A stretch of DNA of 64,000 nt from Novosphingobium kaempferiae (GCF_021227995.1 NZ_CP089301.1:372001-436000); one strand, 5' to 3'. Shown: positions 43,255 through 52,618, counted from the first letter of the stretch. Notes: generated from the sequence alone by a model not told the origin. Made by a program: numbers and translations.

Positions 43255-43863
43255 ATGAAGATCGCAGTCCTCGGCGCCAGCGGTCGCGCCGGATCGGAAA
43301 TCACCCGCGAAGCCGCCGCCCGCGGCCATAAGGTGCTCGCCATCGCCCGCAACCCGGTGAAAATCCCCGGCGGTGACGGCATCACCCCGGCCTCAGGCGA
43401 CGCTTCCAACCCACACGCCCTCGCCGCGCTGCTCGCAGGCAGCGACGCGGTGGTGAGCGCCCTGCACTTCGACATCGCAGTCGAAACCCTGCTCGCCGCG
43501 ATTCGCGAAGCGGGCGTGCCCCGCCTCCTCGTCACCGGCGGCGCGGCCAGCCTCGAAGTCGCCCCCGGCAAGCGGCTGATCGACACCCCCGACTTCCCCG
43601 AGGAATGGAAGGTCTTCGCCATGGGCGGCATCACCTTCCTCGACACGCTGCGGCAGGTGGACGACGTGGACTGGACGTTCTTCTCCCCCGCCGCGCTGAT
43701 CTTCGAAGGCGAACGCACCGGAACCTACCGCACCGGCGGCGACCAGCTCGTCACCGATGAAGCGGGCGAAAGCCGGATCAGCTTCGCCGACTACGCGATC
43801 GCGATGGTCGATGAACTGGAAGCGCATCGGCATCCGAAGGCGCGGTTTACGGCGGGGTATTGA
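43255..43863 (+). CDS. NAD(P)-binding NmrA-like oxidoreductase
   Basis: Atypical short-chain dehydrogenase/NmrA-type protein of 202 residues. The N-terminal KIAVLGASGRAGSEI is the Rossmann nucleotide loop, and TGGAASLEVAPGKRLIDTP and FADYAIAMVDELE follow as in YwnB-like proteins. HxlR regulators commonly control a divergent gene of this type in response to reactive compounds. The substrate is unknown. Confidence 0.85.
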   Translation: MKIAVLGASGRAGSEITREAAARGHKVLAIARNPVKIPGGDGITPASGDASNPHALAALLAGSDAVVSALHFDIAVETLLAAIREAGVPRLLVTGGAASLEVAPGKRLIDTPDFPEEWKVFAMGGITFLDTLRQVDDVDWTFFSPAALIFEGERTGTYRTGGDQLVTDEAGESRISFADYAIAMVDELEAHRHPKARFTAGY

Positions 43864-43966
43864 GGGAGAAGGTAAGGGGAAGTCCTGGGGCCATTGCCCC
43901 AGACCCCGTTACTGTCGGCGTGGTGCGTGCAGCGGCGTCGGGCATGGGCTGCGCCGCCCACCCCTT

Positions 43967-44041
43967 CGTCATTGCGAGCATAGCGAAGCAATCCAGCGCG
44001 GTGGATCGGCCCTGGATTGCTTCGCTACGCTCGCAATGACG
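43967..44041. repeat. Long intergenic palindrome, family 1, copy 5
   Basis: TAGCG version of the arms with one mismatch (GAGCATAGCG against CGCTACGCTC). It lies between the convergent oxidoreductase and CMD-family genes. Confidence 0.85.
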
Positions 44042-44131
44042 AAAATTTTTAGCCGCCGGAGGCTATTAGTCTCCCGAAGCAGCCGCCACGCATGACATAG
44101 CTGCGCGCGCAATCTCGACGGAACACGGGGT

Positions 44132-44152
44132 GCAGGGGTGGTAAACCCCTGC
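44132..44152 (-). terminator. Hairpin after the CMD-family gene
   Basis: GCAGGGGT (44132-44139) and ACCCCTGC (44145-44152) form a perfect 8 bp stem with a 5 nt loop, 14 bp past the stop. There is no U run, so termination is only probable. Confidence 0.45.
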
Positions 44153-44166
44153 CCTGCCCTTCCTCC

Positions 44167-44706
44167 TCAGGCCGCCTCGGCCAAAGGCCCACCGATAGAG
44201 CAGACCCCGTCCACCCCCAGCACATGCGCGACCCGCCCCATCGCCATCCACGCGGCAACGCAGTGAGTGAGGTCGACGATCTCGGCATCGGACATCACGC
44301 CCTTGAGCGCCCGCCAGAACGCTTCGTCCTCGGCCAGCCCGCGCGGGTCGGTGCCCATCTTCTGCGCGTACTGGACGGCGAGGCGTTCCTTCTCGGTGAG
44401 GCCGCCGAGATCCCCATTGAGGACTGCCTGATACATCGCCTCGTCGGGCGATTCGGCCTGGTCGATCACGCCGCCATCGTAGCCGAGGATGCGAAGGTCG
44501 CGTTGGGCGCGCCAGTTCATGCAGACGGTGCAGCCGTTGATGACGGCGGTGGCGATGCGGCACGCTTCGAACAGGCGGAGCGGCAGTTTGGAATACTGGT
44601 AGGGCGCCATGGCGAAGGCGCCGGAGGCCCGGACGATCTCGGGCGAGTACTGGACCGATAGGTCGGGTATCGGATTGTGCGGCTGTGGAGCGAGTTCGAC
44701 GCGCAT
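44167..44706 (-). CDS. Carboxymuconolactone decarboxylase / AhpD-like family protein
   Basis: Helical protein of 179 residues with the redox motif GCTVCMNWRAQRD (Cys pair near 58 and 61), as in AhpD-like peroxidase partners. The later SDAEIVDLTHCVAAWMAMGR helix is also typical, with an extra Cys. It may reduce peroxides or act on a small carbonyl compound. It lies in the accessory block next to the HxlR/oxidoreductase pair, which fits an electrophile-stress role; that is inference. Confidence 0.85.
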   Translation of the reverse strand: MRVELAPQPHNPIPDLSVQYSPEIVRASGAFAMAPYQYSKLPLRLFEACRIATAVINGCTVCMNWRAQRDLRILGYDGGVIDQAESPDEAMYQAVLNGDLGGLTEKERLAVQYAQKMGTDPRGLAEDEAFWRALKGVMSDAEIVDLTHCVAAWMAMGRVAHVLGVDGVCSIGGPLAEAA

Positions 44707-44847
44707 GAGTTCCTCTCCGGTTGCGCCCAGTGACGTGCAGGTGACGCCCGGGCCCTTCTAGGTGTCGTTCAGTGCACCATGGGGAAAAGCTACGCCGAAG
44801 CCTCGATCAGTCAATCATGAATGTTTTTTATCGCGCCGGAATCAAGA

Positions 44848-44877
44848 CGGGCCGGGAAGCTTGCGCTCCCCGGCCCG
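44848..44877 (-). terminator. Terminator-like hairpin after tsf
   Basis: Perfect 9 bp stem CGGGCCGGG / CCCGGCCCG around 12 nt, followed on the minus strand by the weak T-rich TCTTGATT. A second 8 bp hairpin (44884-44907) sits right at the tsf stop. Confidence 0.6.
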
Positions 44878-44906
44878 CTCGAAATTTCAGCGAAAAGTGG
44901 CTGAAA

Positions 44907-45830
44907 TCAGCCAGCCACAGCCGCCGCGACTTCCGCCGCGAAGTCGGTGACTTCCTTCTCGATGCCTTCGCCCAGCTGGAAGCGGACGTAGTCCTTGAGC
45001 ACGATCTTCGCGCCGGCTTCCTTGCCAGCCTGGTCGACGACCTGCTGGATCGGGGTCTTGTTGTCCATCACGAAAACCTGCGAAAGCAGAGCGTTTTCCT
45101 TGGCATACTTGGCGATCGCGCCATCGACCATCTTGGCCTGAACCGCCTCGGGCTTGCCCGATTCGGCAGCCTTTTCCTCAGCGATCTTGCGCTCGCGAGC
45201 GATCAGCTCGGCGTCGAGATCGTCGGCATTCAGCGCCAGCGGGAAGGCAGCGGCGATGTGCATCGCGATCTGCTTGCCGAGGGCTTCGAGCGCGGCAGCA
45301 GGTGCTTCCGACTCGAGCGCGACGAGCACGCCGATCTTGCCGAGGTTCGGCGCAGCGGCGTTGTGCATGTAGGGAACGACGATGCCCTGCGCGACTTCGA
45401 CGGTCTTGATGCGGCGAACCTGCTGGTTCTCGCCGATCGTCGCGACGTTGTTCGTCAGCGCATCGCCAACGGTGCCGCCGGTCGGGTAGGCAGCAGCCTT
45501 CAGCGCTTCGACGTCGTCACCGGCAACGCCGAGAGCGACTTCGGTGGTCTTGCGCACGAAGTCCTGGAACTGATCGTTCTTGGCGACGAAGTCCGTCTCC
45601 GAGTTGACTTCGACGGCAACGCCCTTGGTGCCGGTCACGGCAACGCCGACGAGGCCCTCGGCCGCGGTGCGGCTGGACTTCTTTGCGGCGGCGGCCAGAC
45701 CCTTGGCGCGCAGCGCGTCGATCGCGGCTTCGATGTCGCCACCGGTCTCGTCGAGGGCCTTCTTGCAGTCCATCATGCCGGCGCCCGAGCGCTCGCGCAG
45801 GTTCTTCACGTCAGCGGCGGTGTAAGCCAT
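44907..45830 (-). CDS. tsf: Elongation factor Ts
   Basis: Guanine-nucleotide exchange factor for EF-Tu, 307 residues. The N-terminal UBA-like domain contains [16 protein letters not shown]; the core holds the TDFVAKN motif (about 80-86). It lies downstream of rpsB with 120 bp between. Confidence 0.98.
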   Translation of the reverse strand: MAYTAADVKNLRERSGAGMMDCKKALDETGGDIEAAIDALRAKGLAAAAKKSSRTAAEGLVGVAVTGTKGVAVEVNSETDFVAKNDQFQDFVRKTTEVALGVAGDDVEALKAAAYPTGGTVGDALTNNVATIGENQQVRRIKTVEVAQGIVVPYMHNAAAPNLGKIGVLVALESEAPAAALEALGKQIAMHIAAAFPLALNADDLDAELIARERKIAEEKAAESGKPEAVQAKMVDGAIAKYAKENALLSQVFVMDNKTPIQQVVDQAGKEAGAKIVLKDYVRFQLGEGIEKEVTDFAAEVAAAVAG

Positions 45831-45950
45831 CGCTCAAATCCTCTTGTTGAGTGGGGAGCCCGTCGAAGGCTCCTTAAAACAGATGCGCGCCGGGCCACAT
45901 GGACCCGGCGCGCGACAATTCCGTGACGAAAGTGTCGTCGTGCCGGGCTA

Positions 45951-46706
<756 letters not shown>

Positions 46707-47105
46707 AATTCAATTCCTTTCCGGTTGGACCTCTGGAAGGCAGGAACCGAACGGAGACCCCGTTTCGGCACCGGTATGTGCGCCTTCCATGTGGATTGTC
46801 TGCATCGAGTCGCACCGGACATTCCGGCCCGATCCCTCGCGGACCGGGCGCCCTTAGACGCGTTGAAGACGGAAATCCAGTCCCAATTCATCGCAAACGA
46901 TTGTCAATTCACCGTCAAATCAGCCGATTCTTCCTTGAATCAAGGGCCTGAACAGGAACTCGTCCCGTCTGGGTGTTTTCTCAAGGCAAACCCGGTGATA
47001 AGTTGGCTAACGCAGCAAACATCGGAAATTACTCAGGTTTCGTGCCGGGGGAGGCGTCAGGACGACGGGGTGGCAGCGAAACCGCAGGAAGAAGGTCGCT
47101 CGCTC
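46707..47105. other. Intergenic region upstream of rpsB and of a small membrane protein gene
   Basis: About 400 bp with no convincing gene. On the minus strand CTGGAT (46875-46880), an 18 bp spacer and TAAGGG (46851-46856) could be the rpsB promoter; TTGACA at 46902-46907 is an alternative -35. The part from 46,880 to 47,040 is less GC-rich than its surroundings. No leader motif was recognised. Confidence 0.4.
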
Positions 47106-47375
47106 ATGAGTATCGTTGCATCCATCCTGTTCGCAGTCGCCGCCGTCATTGCGGTGTCTATCATACGATCCAGTATCATCGCAGCCCTCCCCTCGATCCG
47201 TGCCCTGCGCATGGCGCTTGTCGAAGAGCAGACGATTGGTGCGATCCGGGTGTCCACTCTCGATCTCCGGAAGACTGCTCCGGAACCGACACATCAGCGG
47301 TCGCGCCGCAGATTGCAGCCCAAGCCCGCTACTCATCGGCTGCACAGATATCCTCACCGAATGCACGCGGCCTAA
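47106..47375 (+). CDS. Small single-helix membrane protein, function unknown
   Basis: An 89-residue protein. Residues 2-22 (IVASILFAVAAVIAVSII) form one membrane helix, then an amphipathic segment (LPSIRALRMALVEEQTIG) and a strongly basic Arg/His tail (about 58-89). AGGAAGAAGG 10 nt upstream is a convincing ribosome site. It has the same architecture as the 86-residue protein at 47560, so the pair may be diverged duplicates. I do not recognise a family. Confidence 0.6.
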   Translation: MSIVASILFAVAAVIAVSIIRSSIIAALPSIRALRMALVEEQTIGAIRVSTLDLRKTAPEPTHQRSRRRLQPKPATHRLHRYPHRMHAA

Positions 47376-47559
47376 GAACCAGAGAGGCTGGTATTCGGCT
47401 TCAGCGCCGATCCGCAGCAGCGGCTCGAAAAATGCGCTTGACTCGGCTGGAACAAAAAGAGAACTACGTCCCTATCGGAACATTGTTAGAACAGATTCTC
47501 TTTTTCCACAAGATGTCCACAGCCAGCGAGCCGCGGGCGAAGCTTCGGAAGGAACGGTT

Positions 47560-47820
47560 ATGACTGCATTTGCCGCCTGCCTCTTTGGCCTCGCCACTCT
47601 GGCCTCCGTACTGACGATCGTGGCGACCATGCGTCATCACGGCGCCGAAGCGATGGCACTGCGCTCGCAACTCGCCGCCTGCCCCGGTACGATGGTCCTG
47701 TCATGGAAAGTGATCGAACGCGTGCCGGTGCTCGCGCTCGCGACGCTCAGGAAGCGTCCGACCCGTCGCGTTCCGGCCCGCCTAGAATGGCCGGGTGCAT
47801 CGCTGGATCTTGCCGCCTGA
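47560..47820 (+). CDS. Small single-helix membrane protein, second of pair, overlapping pssA
   Basis: An 86-residue protein with one N-terminal membrane helix (about 3-23), AEAMALRSQLAACPGTMVLSWKV and a basic tail. GGAAGGA lies just upstream. Its ATG overlaps the stop of a possible 43-codon leader frame (47432-47563). The last 74 bp overlap the convergent 3' end of pssA, which is unusual for two real genes; part of the tail may be constrained by pssA. No family was recognised. Confidence 0.55.
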   Translation: MTAFAACLFGLATLASVLTIVATMRHHGAEAMALRSQLAACPGTMVLSWKVIERVPVLALATLRKRPTRRVPARLEWPGASLDLAA

Positions 47821-48637
47821 CTTTCGCGTAGATGACGAGGCCGACCGGGATCAGCACCAGATAGACGATGGTGACGACGACCAGCGTGAACCAGGGCTCG
47901 GTCAGCAGTGCCGCCATCGTCAGCCCTACGAGCGCAATCACGCCGAGCCGCAAATGGCTGGGCGGTCGCAACCGCGACCAGCCGAGCGTCGGGATGCTGG
48001 AAATCATCAGGAAGGCGACCAGCACCATCCATATGCTCACCGCCACCGGATTGGCGAATTCGGACCACCCGGTCGCGATCCACAGGTAGAGCGGCAGGAA
48101 CGCGAGCCCGGCGCCAAGCGGCGCAGGGACGCCGGTCAGGAAACCTGCCGCCTTGTGCGGCTGGTCGAGCATGTCGAGCCGGGCATTGAAACGCGCAAGG
48201 CGCAGGACGCAACAGATCGCGAATGCGAGCGCTGCGATCCAGCCGAAGCTCGGCACCTGATGCAGCGTCCACAGATAGACGATCAGTGCCGGTGCAACGC
48301 CGAAGGATATCGAATCGGCAAGACTATCGAGTTCGGCTCCAAAACGGGTCTGCGCCTTCAACAGCCGCGCAGCGCGACCGTCGATCCCATCGAGCAGGCC
48401 GGCGAGAATGATCGCCTGAACCGCCTTCTCGAGATGCTCGGCATTGCCCTCATAGGCTGATATCGCGAAGCGGATGCCGGTAAGGCCGGAGCACAGTGCC
48501 GCCGCGGTGATGGCGTTAGGCACAACCGCACGCATCGAAAGCCCCGGCGCCAGACGGCGACGCCGGACGGGTTCGGCTCCGGCATCGAAATCCGCGTGAT
48601 CGAATTCCGGTTCGTCGCCGTCCCGCCTGTCGATCAC
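47747..48637 (-). CDS. pssA: CDP-diacylglycerol-serine O-phosphatidyltransferase
   Basis: Membrane enzyme of 296 residues making phosphatidylserine. The CDP-alcohol phosphotransferase motif is complete: [19 protein letters not shown] with the following SLAD (about 94-116). About six to eight helices follow. Hydrophilic N-terminal residues (1-35) are variable. Its start overlaps the psd stop by 4 bp, coupling the two steps to phosphatidylethanolamine. Confidence 0.95.
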   Translation of the reverse strand: MIDRRDGDEPEFDHADFDAGAEPVRRRRLAPGLSMRAVVPNAITAAALCSGLTGIRFAISAYEGNAEHLEKAVQAIILAGLLDGIDGRAARLLKAQTRFGAELDSLADSISFGVAPALIVYLWTLHQVPSFGWIAALAFAICCVLRLARFNARLDMLDQPHKAAGFLTGVPAPLGAGLAFLPLYLWIATGWSEFANPVAVSIWMVLVAFLMISSIPTLGWSRLRPPSHLRLGVIALVGLTMAALLTEPWFTLVVVTIVYLVLIPVGLVIYAKVRRQDPAMHPAILGGPERDGSDAS

Positions 48638-49383
48638 TGCGCGATGCCCTCGATCAGCGGCGCGCTGCCGAGTTCGGCGAGCACGGTTTCGCCCGCGATG
48701 ATCTTCTGACCCATCAGCACCTTGGGCTCGACGCCCGCAGGCAAGTAGACATCGACGCGGCTGCCGAAGCGGATGAGGCCGATGCGCTGACCGGCGGCGA
48801 TGATGTCACCCGGCTTCACGAAGGGCACAATGCGGCGTGCGACGAGACCCGCGATCTGGGTAAAGCAGATGCGCAGACCGTCGCCCCGCTCTACGAGGAT
48901 GTGCTGACGCTCGTTCTCCTCACTCGCCTTGTCGAGATCGGCGTTCACGAACTTGCCGGGGATGTAGATCACCCGCTTGATCGTGCCGCCGATCGGCGAG
49001 CGATTGATGTGAACGTCGAACACCGACATGAAGATCGAGATGCGCGTCACCGATTCGGCCGACAGCGGTGCCGAGCCGGTGCCATCGTCCATGGTCAGCT
49101 CGCGCGGCGGCGAAACCTTGCCGATCAGCGTGACGAGGCCGTCAGCGGGCGCGACGATGGCGCGTTCGTCCTGCGGGGTGACGCGGATCGGGTCGCGGAA
49201 AAAGGCGAGGACGCAGGCCGTCAGCACGACCAGCGGCCAGCCGAACCACGGACCCCACAAAATCCACACGATGGCAGCCGCGACGCCGGCGATAGCGCCG
49301 AACTTGCGGCCTTCCTTATGGATGGCGGGCCATTGCCACGACGCTTCGCCGCGACCTTGATTATCGAGAATGTTTCCGGGCAT
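48634..49383 (-). CDS. psd: Phosphatidylserine decarboxylase
   Basis: Pyruvoyl enzyme of 249 residues converting phosphatidylserine to phosphatidylethanolamine. It is the short form with an N-terminal membrane region (about 27-58) and the self-cleavage Gly-Ser in [11 protein letters not shown], whose Ser becomes the pyruvoyl group. [10 protein letters not shown] is also conserved. It lies directly upstream of pssA. Confidence 0.95.
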   Translation of the reverse strand: MPGNILDNQGRGEASWQWPAIHKEGRKFGAIAGVAAAIVWILWGPWFGWPLVVLTACVLAFFRDPIRVTPQDERAIVAPADGLVTLIGKVSPPRELTMDDGTGSAPLSAESVTRISIFMSVFDVHINRSPIGGTIKRVIYIPGKFVNADLDKASEENERQHILVERGDGLRICFTQIAGLVARRIVPFVKPGDIIAAGQRIGLIRFGSRVDVYLPAGVEPKVLMGQKIIAGETVLAELGSAPLIEGIAQ

Positions 49384-49481
49384 CGCTCTCGTCTAGCCAG
49401 TGTGTATCACTACCGCAATGCCGCCGGGCATGCCGCAGTTCCCTTGGGGCGCCATTTGGCGGGGATAGCTTTTGGAGAATT

Positions 49482-49499
49482 CCCTCCTGTCGCGGAGGG
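49482..49499 (-). terminator. Possible terminator of tRNA-Tyr
   Basis: Stem CCCTCC (49482-49487) / GGAGGG (49494-49499) with a 6 nt loop, 12 bp beyond the tRNA 3' end on the minus strand, followed by GAATTCTCC and AAAAGC. Weak T content. Confidence 0.35.
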
Positions 49500-49510
49500 G
49501 AGAGCAATGG

Positions 49511-49596
49511 TGGTGGACAGGGCTGGATTCGAACCAGCGTACGCTTGCACGGGCAGATTTACAGTCTGCTGCCTTTAACCACTCGGCCACCTGTCC
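49511..49596 (-). tRNA. tRNA-Tyr (GTA)
   Basis: Class II tRNA on the minus strand. Acceptor GGACAGG / CCTGTCC, discriminator A and encoded CCA. Anticodon arm GCAGA-CTGTAAA-TCTGC gives GTA. It has a long variable arm (CCGTGCAAGCGTAC region) and the T-arm GCTGG-TTCGAAT-CCAGC. Confidence 0.97.
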
Positions 49597-49779
49597 ACAC
49601 CAGTTGCTGGCGGCTGGAAATCCCCACAAAAGTGCGAAATTCCGGCGTTGGTCGAGGCCCCAAAAGGTGCCCCGTTGCCGAGGAGCCGCGCCTTTGCCGA
49701 AGCGAGCCTTGCCTGTCAATGCCCTCCCTGCCAGAGGGGGCAAGATTTTTGCATTTCTTGTATTTCGAAAGGACGACAG

Positions 49780-50607
49780 ATGACCAAGCGTGGCGATGGA
49801 CAGGGAGGCCCCCAGGGCGAGCGCCCTGCCAAGGCTCTGCGCGGCCGCGCCGGGCGCATGAAGAACGGCCGCGGCAGCGGGCGGGCTTCGACCGGAATGG
49901 TGCGCCTGTGGGGCCGTCACGCGGTTGAGGCCGCGCTGAAGAATCCCGACCGCAGCCATCGCAAGCTCTGGGCGACTCGCGAGGGCGTCGAATCGCTCGA
50001 CGGCGAACTGCCGAGCGACTTCCCCGTCGAATGGGCCCAGCCCGTCGACCTTGCACGCCTCGTCGCCAAGGATGCACCGCATCAGGGCCTCGTCCTCGAA
50101 TGCGCGCCGCTCGACGATATCTTCCTTGCCGATGTGCTCGATGGCGATCCGTCGCGCCCGGTCGTCGTGCTGGATCAGGTGACCGATCCGCACAACGTCG
50201 GCGCCATCATGCGCTCGGCCGCCGCGTTCGACGCCTGCTGCATCGTCACGCAGGACCGCCACGCGCCGCCCGAATCGGGCACGCTGGCGAAATCGGCGTC
50301 GGGCGCGCTCGAAGTGCTGCCGTGGGTCCGCGTGGTGAACCTTGCCCGCGCCCTGGAAGAGATCGCCGAAGCCGGGTACTGGCGCATCGGCCTGGACGGC
50401 GAAGCCGAATCCACGCTCGCAGAGGCCCTGCCCGCCGGTCCTGTCGCGCTGGTGCTCGGCGCCGAGGGAGATGGCATGCGCCACAACATCACGCAGCACT
50501 GCGACTCCATCGCCAAGCTGCCGATCAGCGCGGCCATGGAGAGCCTCAACGTCAGCAACGCCGCTGCCATCGCGCTGTATGCGGCAGCGACGCGCGAAAC
50601 GGAGTAA
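49780..50607 (+). CDS. rlmB: 23S rRNA 2'-O-ribose methyltransferase, RlmB/TrmH family
   Basis: SPOUT methyltransferase of 275 residues. A basic, Gly-rich N-terminal tail (1-40) precedes the substrate-binding domain with LWGRHAVEAALKNP. The knotted SAM site has LDQVTDPHNVGAIMRSA, LVLGAEGDGMR and SLNVSNAAAIALY. The start at 49780 follows AAAGGA; the longer frame lacks support. It probably modifies G2251; another rRNA or tRNA target cannot be excluded. Confidence 0.9.
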   Translation: MTKRGDGQGGPQGERPAKALRGRAGRMKNGRGSGRASTGMVRLWGRHAVEAALKNPDRSHRKLWATREGVESLDGELPSDFPVEWAQPVDLARLVAKDAPHQGLVLECAPLDDIFLADVLDGDPSRPVVVLDQVTDPHNVGAIMRSAAAFDACCIVTQDRHAPPESGTLAKSASGALEVLPWVRVVNLARALEEIAEAGYWRIGLDGEAESTLAEALPAGPVALVLGAEGDGMRHNITQHCDSIAKLPISAAMESLNVSNAAAIALYAAATRETE

Positions 50608-50640
50608 GGCTGGTCACCTGATAACGCGAGGGGGAAGATC

Positions 50641-51459
50641 ATGTTCTCGATGCCGCAACGCGCCTACCGGGTGCTCGCCGTTACGGTGCTGGCGCTCTTG
50701 GTTGCCGCGTGCATCCTCGCACCGGGCAAGTTCGATGCGCAACTCGATCTGAAGAAGGATCGCAGCTTCGCGTTCCGCTACACCGGCGAGATCCTGATGG
50801 TGCCGCTGATGAAGACGGACAAGGACGAGACGTTCATCCCCTCCGCCTGCCATGACGAAGAGACTTACGACGAGCGCGCCTGCACCGCAGACGAACTCGC
50901 GCAGCAGAAGACCGACTGGGAGCAGACGCGCGAGCAGAAGCGCAAGAACGACGCCGAAACGGCGCGCGCGTTCCTCGGCGGGATCGATCCGAGCAACCCT
51001 GAATCGGGCCGGGAACTTGCCGCGCGGCTGCGGCGGCAGGCGGGCTGGAAGAAGGTCGAGTATCTTGGCGACGGCAAGTTCGATGTCGACTTCGCCGTCT
51101 CCGGCAGGCTCGACCACGATTTCACGTTCCCGACGATCGAGGGCTTTCCGATGAGCAATGCCTTCGTGCAGGTCTTCGCGCGCGGGGACGGAACGGTGCG
51201 CATGGACGCGCCGGGCTTCGGTCCGCCCAGCGGCGGCGCGGCGGCGGGCATGATGTCCGGGCTCGCGCAGGGCAGCGATGAAGGCAAGGGACCGGCGGCC
51301 ATGGCGGACGGCACGTTTGCGCTCGTTACCGATGGCGAGATACTCGCCAACAACACCGACGAGGGCCCGAAGGCCGCGCCGGGCGGCCGTGCGCTGTCGT
51401 GGAAGGTCAATCCGCGCACGGCGGCGGCGCCGACCGCGCTGGTGAAGTTGGGGCGCTGA
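50641..51459 (+). CDS. Putative lipoprotein, function unknown
   Basis: Protein of 272 residues with a signal peptide and lipobox LLVAAC (Cys near 24). The mature part begins with beta-rich FDAQLDLKKDRSFAFRYTGE, has a charged Glu/Lys/Gln helical segment (about 85-130) and a second beta region (YLGDGKFDVDFAVSGRLDHD). I recognise no family. It starts 33 bp after rlmB on the same strand, so it may be co-transcribed. It converges on the GFA gene with 7 bp between stops. Confidence 0.8.
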   Translation: MFSMPQRAYRVLAVTVLALLVAACILAPGKFDAQLDLKKDRSFAFRYTGEILMVPLMKTDKDETFIPSACHDEETYDERACTADELAQQKTDWEQTREQKRKNDAETARAFLGGIDPSNPESGRELAARLRRQAGWKKVEYLGDGKFDVDFAVSGRLDHDFTFPTIEGFPMSNAFVQVFARGDGTVRMDAPGFGPPSGGAAAGMMSGLAQGSDEGKGPAAMADGTFALVTDGEILANNTDEGPKAAPGGRALSWKVNPRTAAAPTALVKLGR

Positions 51460-51466
51460 ACCCCGC

Positions 51467-51880
51467 TCAGAACCACATGTCGCGCACGGAGCGACCGTCC
51501 TGACCGACATCCTCGAAGGTATCACGACCGTCGAAGTGCTCGATCGGCAGGTGCGCGACTGCTTCCCCATCGGCCATGCGCAGGTTCACCGCCATGCGCC
51601 GACGTCCGTCCGGTTCGAGGCGCAGTCCGCGCCAGGCGATCACGCCTGCGCAAGTGGGGCAAAACAGGATTTCCAGCGAGGGATCGTCCTTGCCCGGTCG
51701 TCGATAGGCGCGCAATTCGCCGTCGACGGAGACACGCTCGTTCTCGAAATCGTAGGCCCAAAGCGTGCCGTAACGGCTGCACAGCGAGCAGTTGCAGGCC
51801 GTCACCGGGCCAGGATCGCCGTACAGCGTCCAACCACAGGCTCCGCAGTGGCAACGACCAGTCAGGGTCGAGACAATCAT
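51467..51880 (-). CDS. GFA-family zinc-binding protein
   Basis: Protein of 137 residues with the glutathione-dependent formaldehyde-activating (GFA) fold. Zinc-binding cysteines occur in RCHCGACGW, TACNCSLCSRYG and LFCPTCAGV. The prototype (Gfa) was linked to formaldehyde, but most family members have no assigned reaction. The start at 51880 follows GGAGGGA with good spacing. It lies after the HU terminator. Confidence 0.88.
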   Translation of the reverse strand: MIVSTLTGRCHCGACGWTLYGDPGPVTACNCSLCSRYGTLWAYDFENERVSVDGELRAYRRPGKDDPSLEILFCPTCAGVIAWRGLRLEPDGRRRMAVNLRMADGEAVAHLPIEHFDGRDTFEDVGQDGRSVRDMWF

Positions 51881-51894
51881 GCGTCCCTCCAACG

Positions 51895-51931
51895 AAAAAC
51901 GCCGCGCCTGCCCGATGGGCTGGCACGGCGT
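51895..51931 (-). terminator. Rho-independent terminator of the HU gene
   Basis: Minus-strand stem ACGCCGTGCCAGCCC / GGGCAGGCGCGGCGT, about 13 paired bases with two mismatches, followed by TTTTTCG. An extra 8 bp hairpin (51940-51963) precedes it. Confidence 0.8.
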
Positions 51932-51972
51932 GTTCGAGTCAACCTGCGAGGCGTTGCAGGTTGTCTGCCGTC

Positions 51973-52245
51973 TTAGTTGACGGCGTCCTTCAGGCCCTTG
52001 CCTGCCTTGAACTTCGGCTGAGCCGAAGCCTTGATTTCCATGGGCTCGCCGGTGCGGGGGTTGCGGCCGGTCGAAGCCTTGCGCTTGGCGACCGAGAAGG
52101 TGCCGAAGCCGACCAGGCGCACTTCGTCGCCCTTCTTCAGCGCGCCCGAGATGGCGTCGAACACGGACTCGACGGCCTTGGTGGCGTCGCTGCGGGTCAG
52201 CCCGCTCGAATCGGCGACTGCGCTGATGAGATCGTTCTTGTTCAT
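51973..52245 (-). CDS. hup: DNA-binding protein HU
   Basis: Histone-like protein of 90 residues. MNKNDLISAVADSSGLTRSD starts it; GFGTFSVAKRKASTGRNPRTG is the diagnostic arm with the intercalating Pro. It compacts and bends DNA. An AAGGGGG ribosome site precedes the start; longer upstream frames are not credible. Whether it should be called HU-alpha or HU-beta cannot be told. Confidence 0.96.
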   Translation of the reverse strand: MNKNDLISAVADSSGLTRSDATKAVESVFDAISGALKKGDEVRLVGFGTFSVAKRKASTGRNPRTGEPMEIKASAQPKFKAGKGLKDAVN

Positions 52246-52618
52246 TATGGGAACCCCCTTACCTTTCAGTGGAGCGGATGGTTGGAAAAACTGAATCGCC
52301 TCGGAAGGGACGGAATTGAGCGGGTTTTCCTGCGGGTGGCAAGGCCCAAATAGAGCCAAAAGTCGCAGCTAATCGCGTTTTTCCGCCGTTTTCACAGAGA
52401 CAAAGCGTTGTGCGATGCAGCAATTGGCAGGCGCTGGCATGCCAACCTCTTGCCAACGTGATTCTGCCGCAGTGCAACAACGGGATGGATCGGAAATGGA
52501 GGGCTGCGGTCGGTTTCGGATGCGAAACACGCGGAGCCCGGAGTCGCAAAAAAAGGCGGCCCGAATCCGAACCGCCCCTTGATGCAACCCCGTCCAAGGA
52601 CGGGGTCGGTGCCTTCGC
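52246..52618. other. Intergenic region between HU and rplS
   Basis: 373 bp without a gene, less GC-rich than average. It should hold the HU promoter, which I could not place with confidence. It also contains a TTGGCA/TGCCAA cluster (52424-52456) and the rplS terminator hairpins. Confidence 0.5.
52548..52576 (-). terminator. Rho-independent terminator of rplS
   Basis: Minus strand GGCGG / CCGCC stem (52576-52572 with 52559-52555) followed by seven T residues (52554-52548). A second perfect hairpin, ACCCCGTCC-AA-GGACGGGGT (52587-52606), lies between it and the rplS stop. Confidence 0.75.

Larger units (their letters stand above)
43864..44166. other. Intergenic region between convergent genes
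   Basis: 303 bp without a gene. It holds a CTGGGG-CCATTG-CCCCAG hairpin (about 43886-43904), palindrome family 1 copy 5 (43967-44041) and the hairpin after the CMD-family gene (44132-44152). Confidence 0.6.

Noticed and set aside
43886..43904. CTGGGG/CCCCAG hairpin as a terminator of the oxidoreductase gene
   Set aside because: Short stem without a U run; it may be only a GC-rich coincidence, so it is not listed as a terminator.
42763..44706. Genomic island or prophage between pyrH and tsf
   Set aside because: No integrase, transposase, tRNA target or direct-repeat boundary was seen; the block is described only as an accessory insertion.
46902..46907. TTGACA as a definite rpsB -35 box
   Set aside because: No acceptable -10 hexamer at 16-18 bp; left as an alternative only.
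47432..47563. 43-codon frame ending in an ATGA overlap with the small membrane gene at 47560
   Set aside because: No good ribosome site and no recognisable features; kept only as a remark in the finding.
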